Source: Nelumbo lutea (lineage: Eukaryota > Streptophyta > Magnoliopsida > Proteales > Nelumbonaceae). Taken from it: a DNA stretch of 64,000 nucleotides. Of this stretch, positions 21,881 to 34,000 are shown one piece after another. The notes below the pieces were generated by a model that did no database searches, was not told the origin of the DNA, and saw only the letters and a program-made list of their open reading frames with translations. Every line of letters starts with the position of its first letter. Positions within the stretch are counted from its first letter, which is position 1. Location of the stretch: assembly GCA_022828595.1 (NCBI GenBank), contig JAKGHH010000001.1, positions 209,312,348 through 209,376,347 of the forward strand, in the 5' to 3' direction. A program made the translations under genes and the position numbers.

Positions 21881-23860
21881 TATCGAAGTCAAAAAGATAG
21901 AAAACTTCATATGTATGGTTGGAGTTCAAAAAGGTAAAAATTGTTAATGGAATAAAGAAGGCGCAATGTGTCCATTGCAAGAGTAATTATCTATACAATC
22001 TACTAGAGCTACAAGTCATATGGGTCAGAATTTGAAATTATGCATACTAAGAAAAGTGGTTCTAAAATCTAATAAACAACGTAAGTAGCAAATGACTTTA
22101 AATTTTCAATCCATAAATTCCAATGTTGATGTAGAAATTGTGGGTCTTCCTCTCTTAGATCGTACTGTTGCCACAAAGTATGCCATTCCAAAATGAGAGA
22201 AACAATTGTTTATTTGGTTCTTATGCATGAGCATCCATTTACTATAGTGGAAGATGAATGTTTCTTTTTATGATGAAAATGTGTAATCCATCTTTTGAGA
22301 AGATTTATTGGAAGACACTAAAGAGCGACTATGTAGCTATGTATGAGGATCAAAAGAAGAAGTTGAAAAAATCTTTTAAAGGATAGTTCAAAGATTAGCA
22401 TAACCACAGACCTTTGAAGTTACGAAACCAAAGGATTGAGTAAATTGTGATAAGTAGTCACTTCATAGATGCCAATTGGAGGTTACAGAAGCGTGTTATC
22501 AGCTTTGTTCATGTTCCCCCACCTCGTCAACGTGTCGATATTACAAATGCAATTTACAAGTGTTTAAAGAAGTGGGGCCTCGAGAATAAGGAGTTTACAA
22601 TTTCTATGGATAATGCATCATATAATGATTTATGTTTGAGGTTTTTGAGAGAGATCTTTTCTCATAATAGGAAATTGCTTTGTGATGAAAATTTGTTTCA
22701 TATGCGATGTGCACATATTCTGAATTTGTTGGTTCAAGATGGTCTTAGTGAAATTGGTCACATCATAGAAAATGTGTGTGAGAGTGTCAAATACATTAAC
22801 AAGTCTGAGATGGGAAACAAGTTTTTTTCTGAAATTGTATAACAGTTACAACTAGGTACAAAGAAATTGATTATTGAATGTCTTACCCATTGAATTAAAC
22901 TTTTGAGATGTTGTCATGTGCTTTGAAATTCAAATATATGTTTATAAAATTTCAAGAAAATGAGTCCAATTACGACTACTTGCCAACTCCCGAAGAACGG
23001 GAAAAAGTGGAGAAAGTATGTGAGGTACTTGAAGTGTTCAGTGTAGTTACCAACATTATTTATAATAGTGACTATCCATTTCTAATTTGTACCTTAGTGA
23101 GATCTATAGGGTAAAAGAAATTTTGAACTTAAAATCAACATATGAAAATGATTTCATTCAAAGGATTGTTAGGAAGATGAAAGATAAGTTTGATAAGTAT
23201 TGGGGTGAATGTAATATATTAATGGCAGTGGCTTCCGTATTGGATCCGGTGTGAAAATTGAGGCTGGTTAAAAAGTGTTTCCCATAAATATATTATGAAG
23301 TTTAAGTTAAAAAAAACATTAAGCTGGTTCGAGGGGCTTTATACCAACTTTATGATGAATACGTAGCTGCTTATAATGCTTCTAATAGTGACCAATCCTC
23401 CACTAAAGGGAATGGTAGCAATAGGTATTTTGCAAGTTATAATTCCAATTCTCAATCATCAACAAATTTGGGATGGTCAAAATTGATGAGTTATATAAAG
23501 AAAGTTGAAACCATTCTCTCACCAAAATTAGAGTTAGATATGTAACTTGAGGAGGGTGTGTATATTTGTGAAGAAGAAAAGTTACACTATGAGTTTAATG
23601 CTTTGGAATGGTGAAAGGCAAATAATTTGAAATATCGGGTATTGTCAAAGATGGCAATTAAGATTCTTGCTATTCCAATATCCACATTAGTTTTAAAAGC
23701 TACATTCAGTGTTGGTGGTAGGGTAATTGATTCTTATCGTGCATCTTTGGCTCCACAGACTGTTAAAACTTTGATTTGTGGAGGGGATTGGATTCATGTC
23801 TTTCATGGGGTGAATGGGGTGAAGAAAAAAACAAAAGGTATTTTACACTTAATTTAATCT
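21881..23860 (+). pseudogene. hAT transposase remnant (BED finger, RICESLEEPER-like)
   Basis: A BED zinc finger begins near 21905 with VWLEFKKVKI, CVHC near 21967 and, after a frameshift, TSHMGQNLKLC. The catalytic core is best kept in 22447-22842: ISFVHVPPPR, ENKEFTISMDNASYND, FHMRCAHILNLLVQDGL, where the H and C of the hAT core are visible. The next blocks are YDYLPTPEEREKVEKVCEVL (22977 on) and the C-terminal dimerisation domain at 23627-23800 with SVGGRVIDSYRASLAPQTV. At least six stops or frameshifts separate them. This is the RICESLEEPER/DAYSLEEPER branch of plant hAT. Confidence 0.85.
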
Positions 23861-24373
23861 TATTGCTTATTGGCACACTATTTCTTTATTTATTTTGCTT
23901 TAATTTATTGTTCATAAATTATTAAATTTTGGTTATTTTTGGATGCTCTAGGACTAGGAGATGTGACTATATCAATCATTGGTTGTAGATTCAATTATTT
24001 AGTATATTTAACTTATGGATTTTTCTAGTTGCTTTATGGTTATGGTTAGAAACTTAGAATGGATATTTAATTTTTTTTAATGTTTAACTATTATGGTTTT
24101 TTGGTTTTTGTGAGATGTTATTTGATGGCTTTGTTTAACTCTTAATGGCACTAGCATCTTGCATATGAACAAAGCTTATTATACTCTACTCAAAACCCAT
24201 CACTAATGATTTTCTTTATGGAGCTTGTGTATTTCAGTGTTTATTTGCTTGATTTTTTATATCATATTTGTTACTCCCATGGTGAGAGATGAGGGACTTG
24301 TGGAGATTTGAGAGCTTTGGTTATACCCATGTGATCATACACAGTTTTTATTTCAATTGATTAATTTTGTTAA

Positions 24374-24667
<294 letters not shown>

Positions 24668-25952
24668 TCCTCTTGTGCTCATTATAAGTTTGGAATGTTT
24701 AAATGTTTGAATGTTTGATTCTCCTTGTTTCTATTAATTATTGTTGTTGTAGATTTATGCATTCTTTCTTGGTTGCCTCAATATCTGTAGCATTTGATGC
24801 CAAATTTCCAAAGTAGCAATATTATCTAAAAATTACTGATAAAGCATGTTTGGTCACTGATTTCTTTTTGCTAGTATTAATTTTCTTTATTCTCTTTGTT
24901 GCTGCATTGGATTGCTTTGCAAAACTTGATATTCACGTTTGACTTAGATATCATCAAGGGAAAATGAGTTTCTACACTTGAATTGTAATCCTCAAATCCA
25001 AATGCAACTTTTAAGTTTTGAAAGGAAAATGAGCATTCTTCATAAACATGCATTGTAATGCTTGTTGTTTCTTAGGGTATATCAATGCTATGAAGTTTGC
25101 TTTTGCTTGGCCATAATGAGAAATACCAGAGATACAACTAGTAAAACTTAAATGATTTCCATCACATAGAAATCATCTTATAAACATATATAATGTCATT
25201 TCATTAAGATTGTGTTTGGTTTGAAGGAAAAAAAATATGGAAAGGAAGGGAAAGGTAGAGAAACCTTTACAAAACTTGTATAGGTTCCCTACTTTTTTCC
25301 CTCAAACCAAACATAGCTTAAGGGTTAAGGATATAGTCTTTGAACAAAACTCTTGCAACAGCCAGCAACCATGGAGCTCTTTGCTTGGAATTGTTGGGGT
25401 TGCAGTTGTCCCTTGACAATGAGTAATTAGAAATTGATGCATACGAGATTTGATACGATGTTTCTCTTTGATACCAAAAACAAGTTAAAGCAAAAATGTT
25501 TTTCTTGTTAGAAGTTTTTTTGGTGAAGTTATTGCTAGAAGATTAAGCTTTCAAAAATAACAATGGGGTTTCTGCAAATGGTCTTCTTAGCAGTATAGCA
25601 GTATATTTATTTGTTATAAAGATTGAGTAATCTAACATTTTTGTTTGTTTCTAATCATAACATCATTCATTGTTTCACTAGGCATATATTTCAGTTTCCA
25701 TAGTGTTTAACCAGTTTGGTGCCTAGGAAGCACAATCTAAAATTTTGTAATAGCATTACTTTCGATCTTGAGCTCGAATAGGCTCGGTTCATTATCGAGC
25801 TTGAATATATAGTTTTTTTCGTTCAAGTTGAATTCGAATTTGAATATATTTCTAGTTCGAATTGAGCTCAAACCTTGTAATGTTATACCAATCTGATCTC
25901 AAATACCCAAATATTTGGCTCATCTCGGCTCGAATCCTCCCCTAGTTAAGGC

Positions 25953-26552
25953 CATGCATGTGCACCAAGTTCCAAGGTAAGTTACCAATCTACCTTTGAG
26001 ATGGCATGTGCTACTCTTCGCTACATGCCACATGTTCCAACCAATAACCACAACCACCCCCAAACATTATCCATCCACTAACAAGGATAATTAATCATAA
26101 TTAATCACAACCATTTGGTTTCATGATAACCCTACACTTGTGTGCCATAGAAGCTTATAGCCATATGTGTGCACATCTAGCACTTAGCTTGCCTGTCTCT
26201 AACTAATGTAGCTCTCATCTCACCTTAGCTAGCAAGCTTATAACTTAGTTAGCAAAAGACCTTGCTTGCCTAACTTAATTAGTTGCCATTGGCCATGCCA
26301 CAATAGTCATGGTTGAGTAATTGTAGCATTATGCATGCATGATTGCCTCCGAATCCTTGTTGATTACATAATGTCTTCACAAGATATGTGTGTCCCTACA
26401 ACACTTGGTCACCTGCACATCAACCCACCATTGGTTGTGCTTTCCTTGACTAGTTACCAAACCATGTGTGCATTGAGGGATTACACCATGGAAGATTCAC
26501 CACCCCTTCTCAAAGAGTACCCTTTTTTATTTTGAAAGAATATTGTAATAAT
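25953..26552. other. Continuation of the duplicated region; no gene recognised
   Basis: The first 20 bases (CCATGCATGTGCACC) continue copy 2 of the tandem duplication. The rest is low-complexity host DNA with repeated GCTTGCC and CTTAGCTAGC motifs. Confidence 0.45.
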
Positions 26553-26801
26553 TCAAATAAAGGGAAAACTTCATTGACAAAGCTTGGTCTAACCACACAA
26601 GGAAAGAGTCAGATCAAAGCCTGAGGACGAAATAGCCTTAGAGAAAATCCAATGAGCCACTAGATTAGAGCTTCACAAAAAACAAACTTAATCTAACTTT
26701 AATGGAAACTTGGCACCAACTCTTGAATGTCTAAAAATAAGGGACAATGCATTCTAAACCTGCTTCCTTTAAGGTGGGAGATGTGAAAAAGTAACTCTTT
26801 A

Positions 26802-26960
26802 TGCTGTGTTTGGAAACAATGCAAATAAGTGTGAAAAATATGTAGAGTGTATTCATATAAATTGCAAAATTGGGTTAGTTTTGCACTGACAAGTTTTACC
26901 TTCTTACCAAACAGACTTTTAGCTGTAATGGATGCAAACATGAATTCCAATAAAGCATAT

Positions 26961-26999
<39 letters not shown>

Positions 27000-27198
27000 T
27001 TGAAAGCCCACTTGAATGCAAATTTAGTTCTTTTTTTTTATGTGCTTTTACATCTTATTATCAATGTAAATATGTATTGGTCTGTCATTTGTCAATGCAT
27101 AAATGTAATGTTGCCAAACACAGGCAAAAGTGAACCATAGTGCAAATTTACCCCGAATCGGGATTTATACTCCATTTGCATCGTTTCCAAACTCAGGC
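26802..27198. mobile_element. MITE, 397 bp, possible PIF/Harbinger type (TTA duplication)
   Basis: The ends TGTTTGGAAACAATGCAAAT and the inverse of ATTTGCATCGTTTCCAAACT form an imperfect inverted repeat, flanked by TTA at 26799-26801 and 27199-27201. It interrupts a LINE RNase H frame, which supports the borders. No coding is present; a CT microsatellite lies inside. Confidence 0.65.
26961..26995. repeat. CT microsatellite
   Basis: About 17 uninterrupted CT units inside the MITE; a likely length-polymorphic site. Confidence 0.95.
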
Positions 27199-27371
27199 TT
27201 AACATTTGATTCCAAAACAATATTAGATAGGCCCAATCGTGAAGCAAGAATCAGACCACAACACACATCTAGAGCCTTAGCCACAATTGTTGAAGATGCT
27301 GCTAATTTGCCCATATCAAAAGCAATCACTTGACCATTCAAGTTCTTAATGATAACTCCTACACCTATCAC

Positions 27372-29023
27372 TCCAGTATCTTAAAAAAATCTGCATCAGT
27401 GTTTATTTTAAATACTCCCACTAGCAATCTTGACTAGTCACTTATATTCTTAAAAAGTATCTTAAGCTTTTGGCACTTCGCCAAAAGATTACATCAAAGT
27501 TTTTGAACATATATTGATATATTTACAAAATTCCTATTTATATCCCCAACATTTTAGACTATCACATTGCCTTGTGCCTAATGCAACTAGCATTGTCTTA
27601 GATTGCAACTAGTGTTATGGTCCTTGTATGAAGCATCTTAATTCCTTGTGGAAGTCTAATTGACCAACCCACCCCTAAGTGCTCACAACCCATGTGCATT
27701 GTGGCTCTAACCATGTTGGCCTTGTTTGAACCAAGGCCCATTTAAGTTTGAAAAATGTCTTTCACCATCTATGTCATATGTCAGTGTCTAGGTGCTCACC
27801 TTTACCTAGGCCAAGTGCTTGCCTTGCTTGTGCCACATGCTTGCCAAGTCCATGCCAGGTGTTTATGAGGTTAATTGTTAGCTAGATTAGGTGATGATAA
27901 GACACCACCCACTCTAATCCAAAGACACATAGGGAGAAGTTGGTTAAAACATCACAACCTTGTACCTTGACCCCTTATCCAGATTTCAATGTGTTTTTGA
28001 TGTAGTTGTATACATAACAGTTAACTAAAAGCTAACATGAAATAATTGGCATTTTCACCACTCAAACCCAATTAGACTCATAGTAAACCCATTTGGGGTG
28101 GATGAGCTTTCCCAACTAACTTGCTCCATCGACATCACTATCAAGAGGTAATTAACTAATAAGATTGTATGCAATGCAAATATGTTTGTTTTCAAATTGT
28201 TGTTGCCAAGGATGGGTCGAGGGCAACAAAGTAAATTTGCTCCCTTTAGCCGAGGGCTGGCAAGTCAGATGGATGATGTGTTCGGAGGCTGCAGTGTCCG
28301 ATTTGAGGATCATAGAGCACGTCAGAGGCCCCAGGTGTTATCCCAGGGGTAGAGATTTCGACTGTCAAGTTAGTCAAGTGCGTAGCAAGGGGTAAGACGA
28401 GGCATGAGTAGAGAGAGCTCATACGAGATCACCATAGAACTTAGGGAGCTTAGAGCATAAGAAGCCAAGATAGTTTACCTAGGGAGTGACACAATTATTT
28501 ATACTTGAGCCCGCTAGGGATTGGTTGGAGGTTGTTAGCAGTGGACGACCAGGATTGCATCCATCTGATGCCACATAGTGCCATCATAGCATGCCACATG
28601 CACCTACATCACAAATCATCATCATCATCCAAGCCTTATCCTAAGTGGGGGTTGATTACTTGAATAATATTTGGTCATTCCATTTTGTTAAATGTCACAT
28701 CAATCAATGTTCTACCCCTTAGTCCTTTTAGCCCCTTCAACTTGCAGCAATGGTCTTATATACATGAAACCAAACTAGTTTAATCTATTTTCTCACATTT
28801 CTAACCCTATCACTATACACATTTATGCCATTTCTAACCCTATCACTATACACATTTATGCCACATTTGTTTTTAGGACATGTTACTGAATTACCAAACA
28901 CTACGGATCCATAGAACATAGCCGGTCTTACATATTTGATATTCACCTATATATCTGAAAATGACTTGTCCATCCTTCTTTAATTATAGGTCTATGACCC
29001 ACCTCATCCTTTGCTTGTTTCAA
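27372..29023. other. No gene recognised
   Basis: Low-complexity host-like DNA. A 33-bp exact tandem duplication (CATTTCTAACCCTATCAC, and so on) occupies 28796-28861. A GC-richer patch at 28240-28400 has an LTR-like look but no borders were found. Confidence 0.45.
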
Positions 29024-29032
29024 TTTTCAAAT

Positions 29033-30460
29033 GGGTAAATTTCTTAAACTACCCTTATGGTTTAGCTAATTGACTAAGTGTACCATTATTGTTTAAAAAT
29101 TGACTAACATTACCCCTAATATTTTTGACAATTGACTAATACTTCCCTTACCTTAAATATACCATCACCTGATTGTTATAACTTCCAAATACCCAACTTA
29201 CCCTTTTATGTCTCCAGCACCAGCACCAACATCTGCATCAATCATCAATGTAGATGCACGAGAATCGTTCGACGAGGAGGTCCTCTTGGAACTTGTTCAG
29301 ACATTAACGATGCCACCGAAATTGACCATGGGCTTAGAGACATCAGAGATTTCAATTGGAGAGAAATATTCGACTTTGTTATGGGGTGAAATCTTTGGCT
29401 TTGTTCCAGAGTGAAATCTAAGATTTTAATTTGAGAGAAATCTTCGCTGGTGATTTCAACTTTTGCAAGAGCGGTCTTCACGAAACATATAATGCTCTTC
29501 ACTCTCCCCTCTTATTCGACAACCAATAATACTGTGTTTTCCACAACCAATATTCGGTTCTATTACTGGTCACTTTTTGCAAGGCTTTTTTATATTACCC
29601 AATAATACTGTGTTTGTATCTCCTTTACATTTGGTAGCTTATTGGTCATGGCTTTTCTTGATACGAAGCTTTTATTGTTTTATTTTATTTTATTTTTCTG
29701 AAAAAGCAGAGAAGAAGAACGGTTGGTATGGAAGCTCTAGAAAGTAATTCTATAGTGTTTTTTTTACTCGATACTCAGTAATCAGCTACATTTGGTATTT
29801 TTTCATCTCTTGCTTGTTTTCAATATATAATTTGGATGTTAGGGATGACAGTGATGAGGAGGTACTACTTGCCCGCTGCCATTATACACAAGTAGAGGTC
29901 GACGACTGCATTTGGTTATTCAGAGACGACAGAGATACGTGGAATATTGGTTGCAGAAAGTGACCAGTAACTCTCCCCTTCGGAAACACGGTCCAAGTGA
30001 CCAGTAACTCAGTAATCGCTGTCCTTTGTATGTTAACAGTCGCATGAATCTCGTTCGGTCTCATCTCTAAGGAAGTGGGATTGCTGGTTTTGATCTAACT
30101 AAGCGGGCAGCCACCAGTGACGCTACGACGGAGATTAACGAACAAGCCTTTCAAAGAGAGAAGATCGGCTTGACGGATTTGATGAAGGCCAGGATGGTGC
30201 TCAGAAATTGTAGCAGCCGTTGTCACCTACGAAGACGATGGTGCTTGGTCTATGTTTTCGGGCATTAAAACAAGAGAGAAAAAGGTAAATTTAGCTTTGG
30301 TCTTAAGTTAAAAGGGACATTTTAACCATTTCGTTCATATTTAAAGATGCTTTAAGATTTAATCAATTGTCAAAAAACAATAAGATGGTATTAAACAATT
30401 TTCAAACAGTAAGGAAACACTTAATCGATTAACTAAATCAGTAATTTAAGAAATTTACCC
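29033..30460. mobile_element. MULE-like (Mutator superfamily) non-autonomous element, 1.4 kb
   Basis: Long imperfect terminal inverted repeats of about 120 bp begin GGGTAAATTTCTTAAA at 29033 and, inverted, at 30460. Shared inner motifs are TTTAGCTAATTGACTAAG and its partner TTTAGTTAATCGATTAAG, and TTTTTGACAATTGA. The flanks TTTTCAAAT (29024-29032) and TTTTAAAT (30461-30468) fit a 9-bp duplication with one base lost. Together these indicate a MULE. The interior is richer in G+C, with short open frames I cannot assign, and may hold captured sequence. No transposase was seen. Confidence 0.75.
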
Positions 30461-30754
30461 TTTTAAATCGATACGATAAAAACGAACAACAGCCATGGCA
30501 GGGAGCATACCTCGTATATTCATGCATTTGAATATACGACTGTGGGACACCAGCCAAGCCATGCCACGTAATCTAGAAAGCATTTGAGTAGCAGAGCATT
30601 CACATCCACACAACCAATAAGAAGAACAGACGTGTTCCCTCCCCCTTCCTTCTTCAGTATCACATATAATTTTCGTTGCTCGATCATTGCTGGCAAAGAG
30701 CATTAGCAGTCCAGTCCGTCTAGAAACTGGAGTAAAAATCCGGGTTTTACAGTT
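30461..30754 (+). promoter_or_regulatory. ABC1K upstream region and 5' UTR
   Basis: Only 294 bp lie between the end of the MULE and the ATG at 30755. This must include the 5' UTR and probably part of the core promoter. No convincing TATA box was picked out. Confidence 0.45.
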
Positions 30755-31087
30755 ATGGATCTTGCTTGCAAGGTGGCTTGTGCTCGGCCGCCTCCGCCGG
30801 GTTCAGGCTGGCGTCACTCTGGTCCATCTCGGTCATCGAGTAATAAGCAACAGATTTCAGCGGCACTCAGAATCTCAAATCTTGCTTCATCTTCTTCTAG
30901 CACTGGCTTGCGGCAGAGAGCGGCGTCTGCTCCGTTGACGACTACGGCGACAAAGGGGGCTGACAATTCCAATGGTAGCTTACCGATACAGAACGGTGGA
31001 TTGTCGGGGAAATCCAGTAGCGCCATGGAGCAGCTTGATATTGAAAGGGGTGTTTGTATTCCGTTCCGGAAGTACTCTCCTGAGATT
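30755..31087 (+). CDS. ABC1K exon 1 (start codon, transit-peptide-like)
   Basis: 111 codons starting MDLACKVACARPPPPGSGW and ending at SPEI before ATT|GTATGT. It is Ser/Arg-rich and hydroxylated for about 70 residues, consistent with plastid targeting. The start is the first ATG of the open stretch after stops upstream. Confidence 0.85.
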
Positions 31088-34000
31088 GTATGTCCTCATT
31101 TCTTTATCTGTTTCAAAATAAGAATGTCGTGTGGAGTTTTATGAATGATCTCTCCTTTCGGTTCCCAGATTGAATTCTGATATGGTTGGCTCCGATATAT
31201 CTGTTAATTAGGTCAGGAATACAGTTTTGGAATCTAGAGGGGCTATTCTGTCTCTGGTGGCTCGAGGGGTGGAGATAGTTTGGAACTTGGGGCTCTATTG
31301 GTCTGGCCTTACGTACGACTTCTTTGTAGGACGGGATGAAGAAGTGGTGCCTTACCGAGCCAGACAGCTTAGGAATCTCTTGTGTGATTTGGGGCCTTCC
31401 TTCATCAAAGCTGGGCAGGTTATTAATGTTTGCTTTGGTTCCATCCCTCTGTTGTCTAACTTCTCTCTCATGCTTCTGAAAGATTAATTGTTGATTGTGT
31501 GTTTTCCATCCTTTTTAATAGGTTCTGGCCAACAGACCGGATATTATTAGGGAAGATTACATGAATGAACTCTGCATTCTTCAAGATGACGTTCCTCCTT
31601 TCCCTAATCAGGTAAAATTATATTCTTATTCAGAGCAAATCATCTATGTTTCAGAGACGGAACGCTTTCTGATATTTATCTGCCCGCGGTCGTTGATGCC
31701 ATAAAACAAATGTGTCTCAGAAACATTTGAGCAAATTTCTTTCTGGAGATGCAATCTGATTTTATCATTTATGTCTTGTTTTTCCATCATGCAACTTGAA
31801 GTGAGAATTTGGGTTTCCATCTGGGTCAATTCAATTTTAAGATGGGGTGGTTTATTTAGGGTTAAGAAACATCAACCAAGCTCAATACCAGGTTTAGGAC
31901 ATGGGTAACATAAGTCAGTATGGACTTTGATTATATGTATGTTTCTGTATTTTGAAAATAAATCTTTTTTGGAAGAATAGGAACATCAAAGAGGTTGGCA
32001 GTTGCGCTAGTGCAGAAGCCTTGTATTGAACCAAAGGAAGTGCAAGTTCAAATGATACTAATTTCTCCCTTTTAAAAAATTTTCATTCCCATATATGGTG
32101 TATGAAATACTCCACATAGGCAAAGTTTTGACAAGACTTAATTGAAGAGAAATAAAACAGAAAAGGGGAAACCACACTTATACTTATATGCATCTATACA
32201 AGTAAAGCACCTAGGAATGTGAAAATTTAAGAACACCATCTTGGACATCTTTTTATTGCACAAATACATGAACCGGGGAATCTGCAAGGAGGTGTCTGCT
32301 TTTAGGATATTTTGGATTTGCTTCCCTAGCATCTCATATCATCTGAAGACTTCTAAGTTCCTCTTTAGGGAAACATCTCCATTTCATCAACTATTTTTTT
32401 TTGCAACTAACTGTGTTCTTATAATTTTGGCAGAATGAAAGCTTTACTTTGGGCAGTGAATTTGTTTGATGCTTTTATAGGTTGCCTTTGCCATTATTGA
32501 AGAGCAATTGGGCCAGCCTTTAGAAGCAGTATTCAGCAAAATTTCATCACAAACAATAGCAGCTGCAAGTTTGGGTCAAGTTTACCGTGCTACTCTACGT
32601 AAAACAGGGGAGGATGTTGCCATTAAGGTTGAGTGTATAATATATGGTGGTAACCTTCTTTCTTCTTTTCCTTTCTATCTTTTCTGCAATCATTTTCATT
32701 AAATACAAAAACTTATGCCTTTATATAGTCTCCATTTATTCAACATCTTAATTCTTGAGACAACAGTCTTTCCAAGATAACATTGTCATAATCCATACCT
32801 AGCTGAAGCTTACTGCTTTTACATGTGTGGAGGCACCATAAAACTGTAAAGCTTTCCATTTATCTGCAGTAGGAATAATGCCTAGTAAATCTGACACTAT
32901 GAAAGAATCAAACTAGTTATGCATAAGGGACTTCAGTCTTGGTTAACCATGGCAATCTTAAAACACTTTCTTCCTGAAGGTGCCAGCTAGTCTGCTCCTA
33001 AAGTCTCTAGCTGGTTGTAGTGGAGACCTGGTATCAAGCCTTGCCTTCACTTGGGTTGGAGGGCCTAGGGGTTTTGGGGGGAGGGCTACCCTTGTTGTGT
33101 AGCTCATTACCGAAAAAAAAACTTGCTTCCCAAGCAACGAGACCCCTTCATTGGCTCATTTTGGTTATCACACTGTTTTGTGTCCTAGATGAGAACATTT
33201 AAGCTAAGCTGCATGCAATGCAGAGTTGTTTCCTGTATACTGTAGATAACAGAAATATTAAGGAACCTAAGAGTAGCTTTAATAGGTGATAAAATCTGAG
33301 AAAGTAGACTAAGGTTGTTTGCTCATGTGTGGGGAAGACTATCTACAGCACTAATGAGAAGTGATCTGTTACAAGTAGAAGGGTCTAAAAGAGCTAGGGC
33401 AGGCCAAAGAGGACATGCCATTGGGTTGAAGTGGTTGTAAATGATTTAAGGACTCATTGTTTAACAAAGGGCATGGCACTGAATGGAGCAAAATGGTAGA
33501 GCAGGAATCATATAGCTGATTCCATATAGTTGGGCCCAAGGTTTTAAAAGCTGACCCAGAAACAGAACTGCTTTGCAGTGGTCGCCGGCAAGTTGCGGTT
33601 GAAAGAATCTAAATTTTGATGGTAGCTGTGTGGGCAATCAGGGACTATCAGGCATTGATGGAGTAATAAGGGATGAGAGAGGAATTATACTCTCATTGTA
33701 CCCAGATCCAATTGGGCAAGCTGATGTACTCAGATCAGAATTTTTGGCAACAGTTTATGGGTAGAGGTGTAAATCAGGCCGGGCCGCGGCCCGGCATGGC
33801 ACGACAGCCCATAGGTCGTGTCAGGCCTGACACGATGGTCCGTGCCGTGCTGAGCCTGGGGTTTGAAGTCCATCGGCCGGCATGATCAAGCGGGCCGTGC
33901 CGCCCGCGACTTGCGTGGTGACACGGCCCAGCCCATGACCCAGCCCGGCATGGCCCAACACGACCCATATATACTATTTATATATATTATATATATTTAT

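Larger units (their letters stand above)
26553..27371 (-). mobile_element. LINE RNase H remnant, split by the MITE at 26802-27198
   Basis: On the minus strand the domain starts at 27371 with GVGVIIKNLNGQVIAFD, passes through STIVAKALDVCCGLILA and SNIVLESN, then is broken by the MITE. It resumes below 26801 and ends with NLVAHWIFSKAISSSGFDL near 26610. Stops lie in the second part. The variant wording differs from the other L1 copies here, so it is another subfamily. Confidence 0.65.

Noticed and set aside
25369..25580. Possible LINE endonuclease start (MELFAWNCWGCS) near the right end of the hAT
   Set aside because: Only a few residues fit and several stops follow; too weak to annotate separately.
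26335..26535. 66-codon plus-strand open frame
   Set aside because: Low-complexity host DNA; no recognisable domain and no splice or start context.
29132..29502. Open frames inside the MULE on both strands
   Set aside because: No start context, no family match, and both strands are open over the same stretch; left as unassigned interior.
30755..31144. Full 129-codon open frame as a single-exon gene
   Set aside because: It is ABC1K exon 1 reading on into intron 1; the splice donor at 31088 and exon 2 phase explain it.
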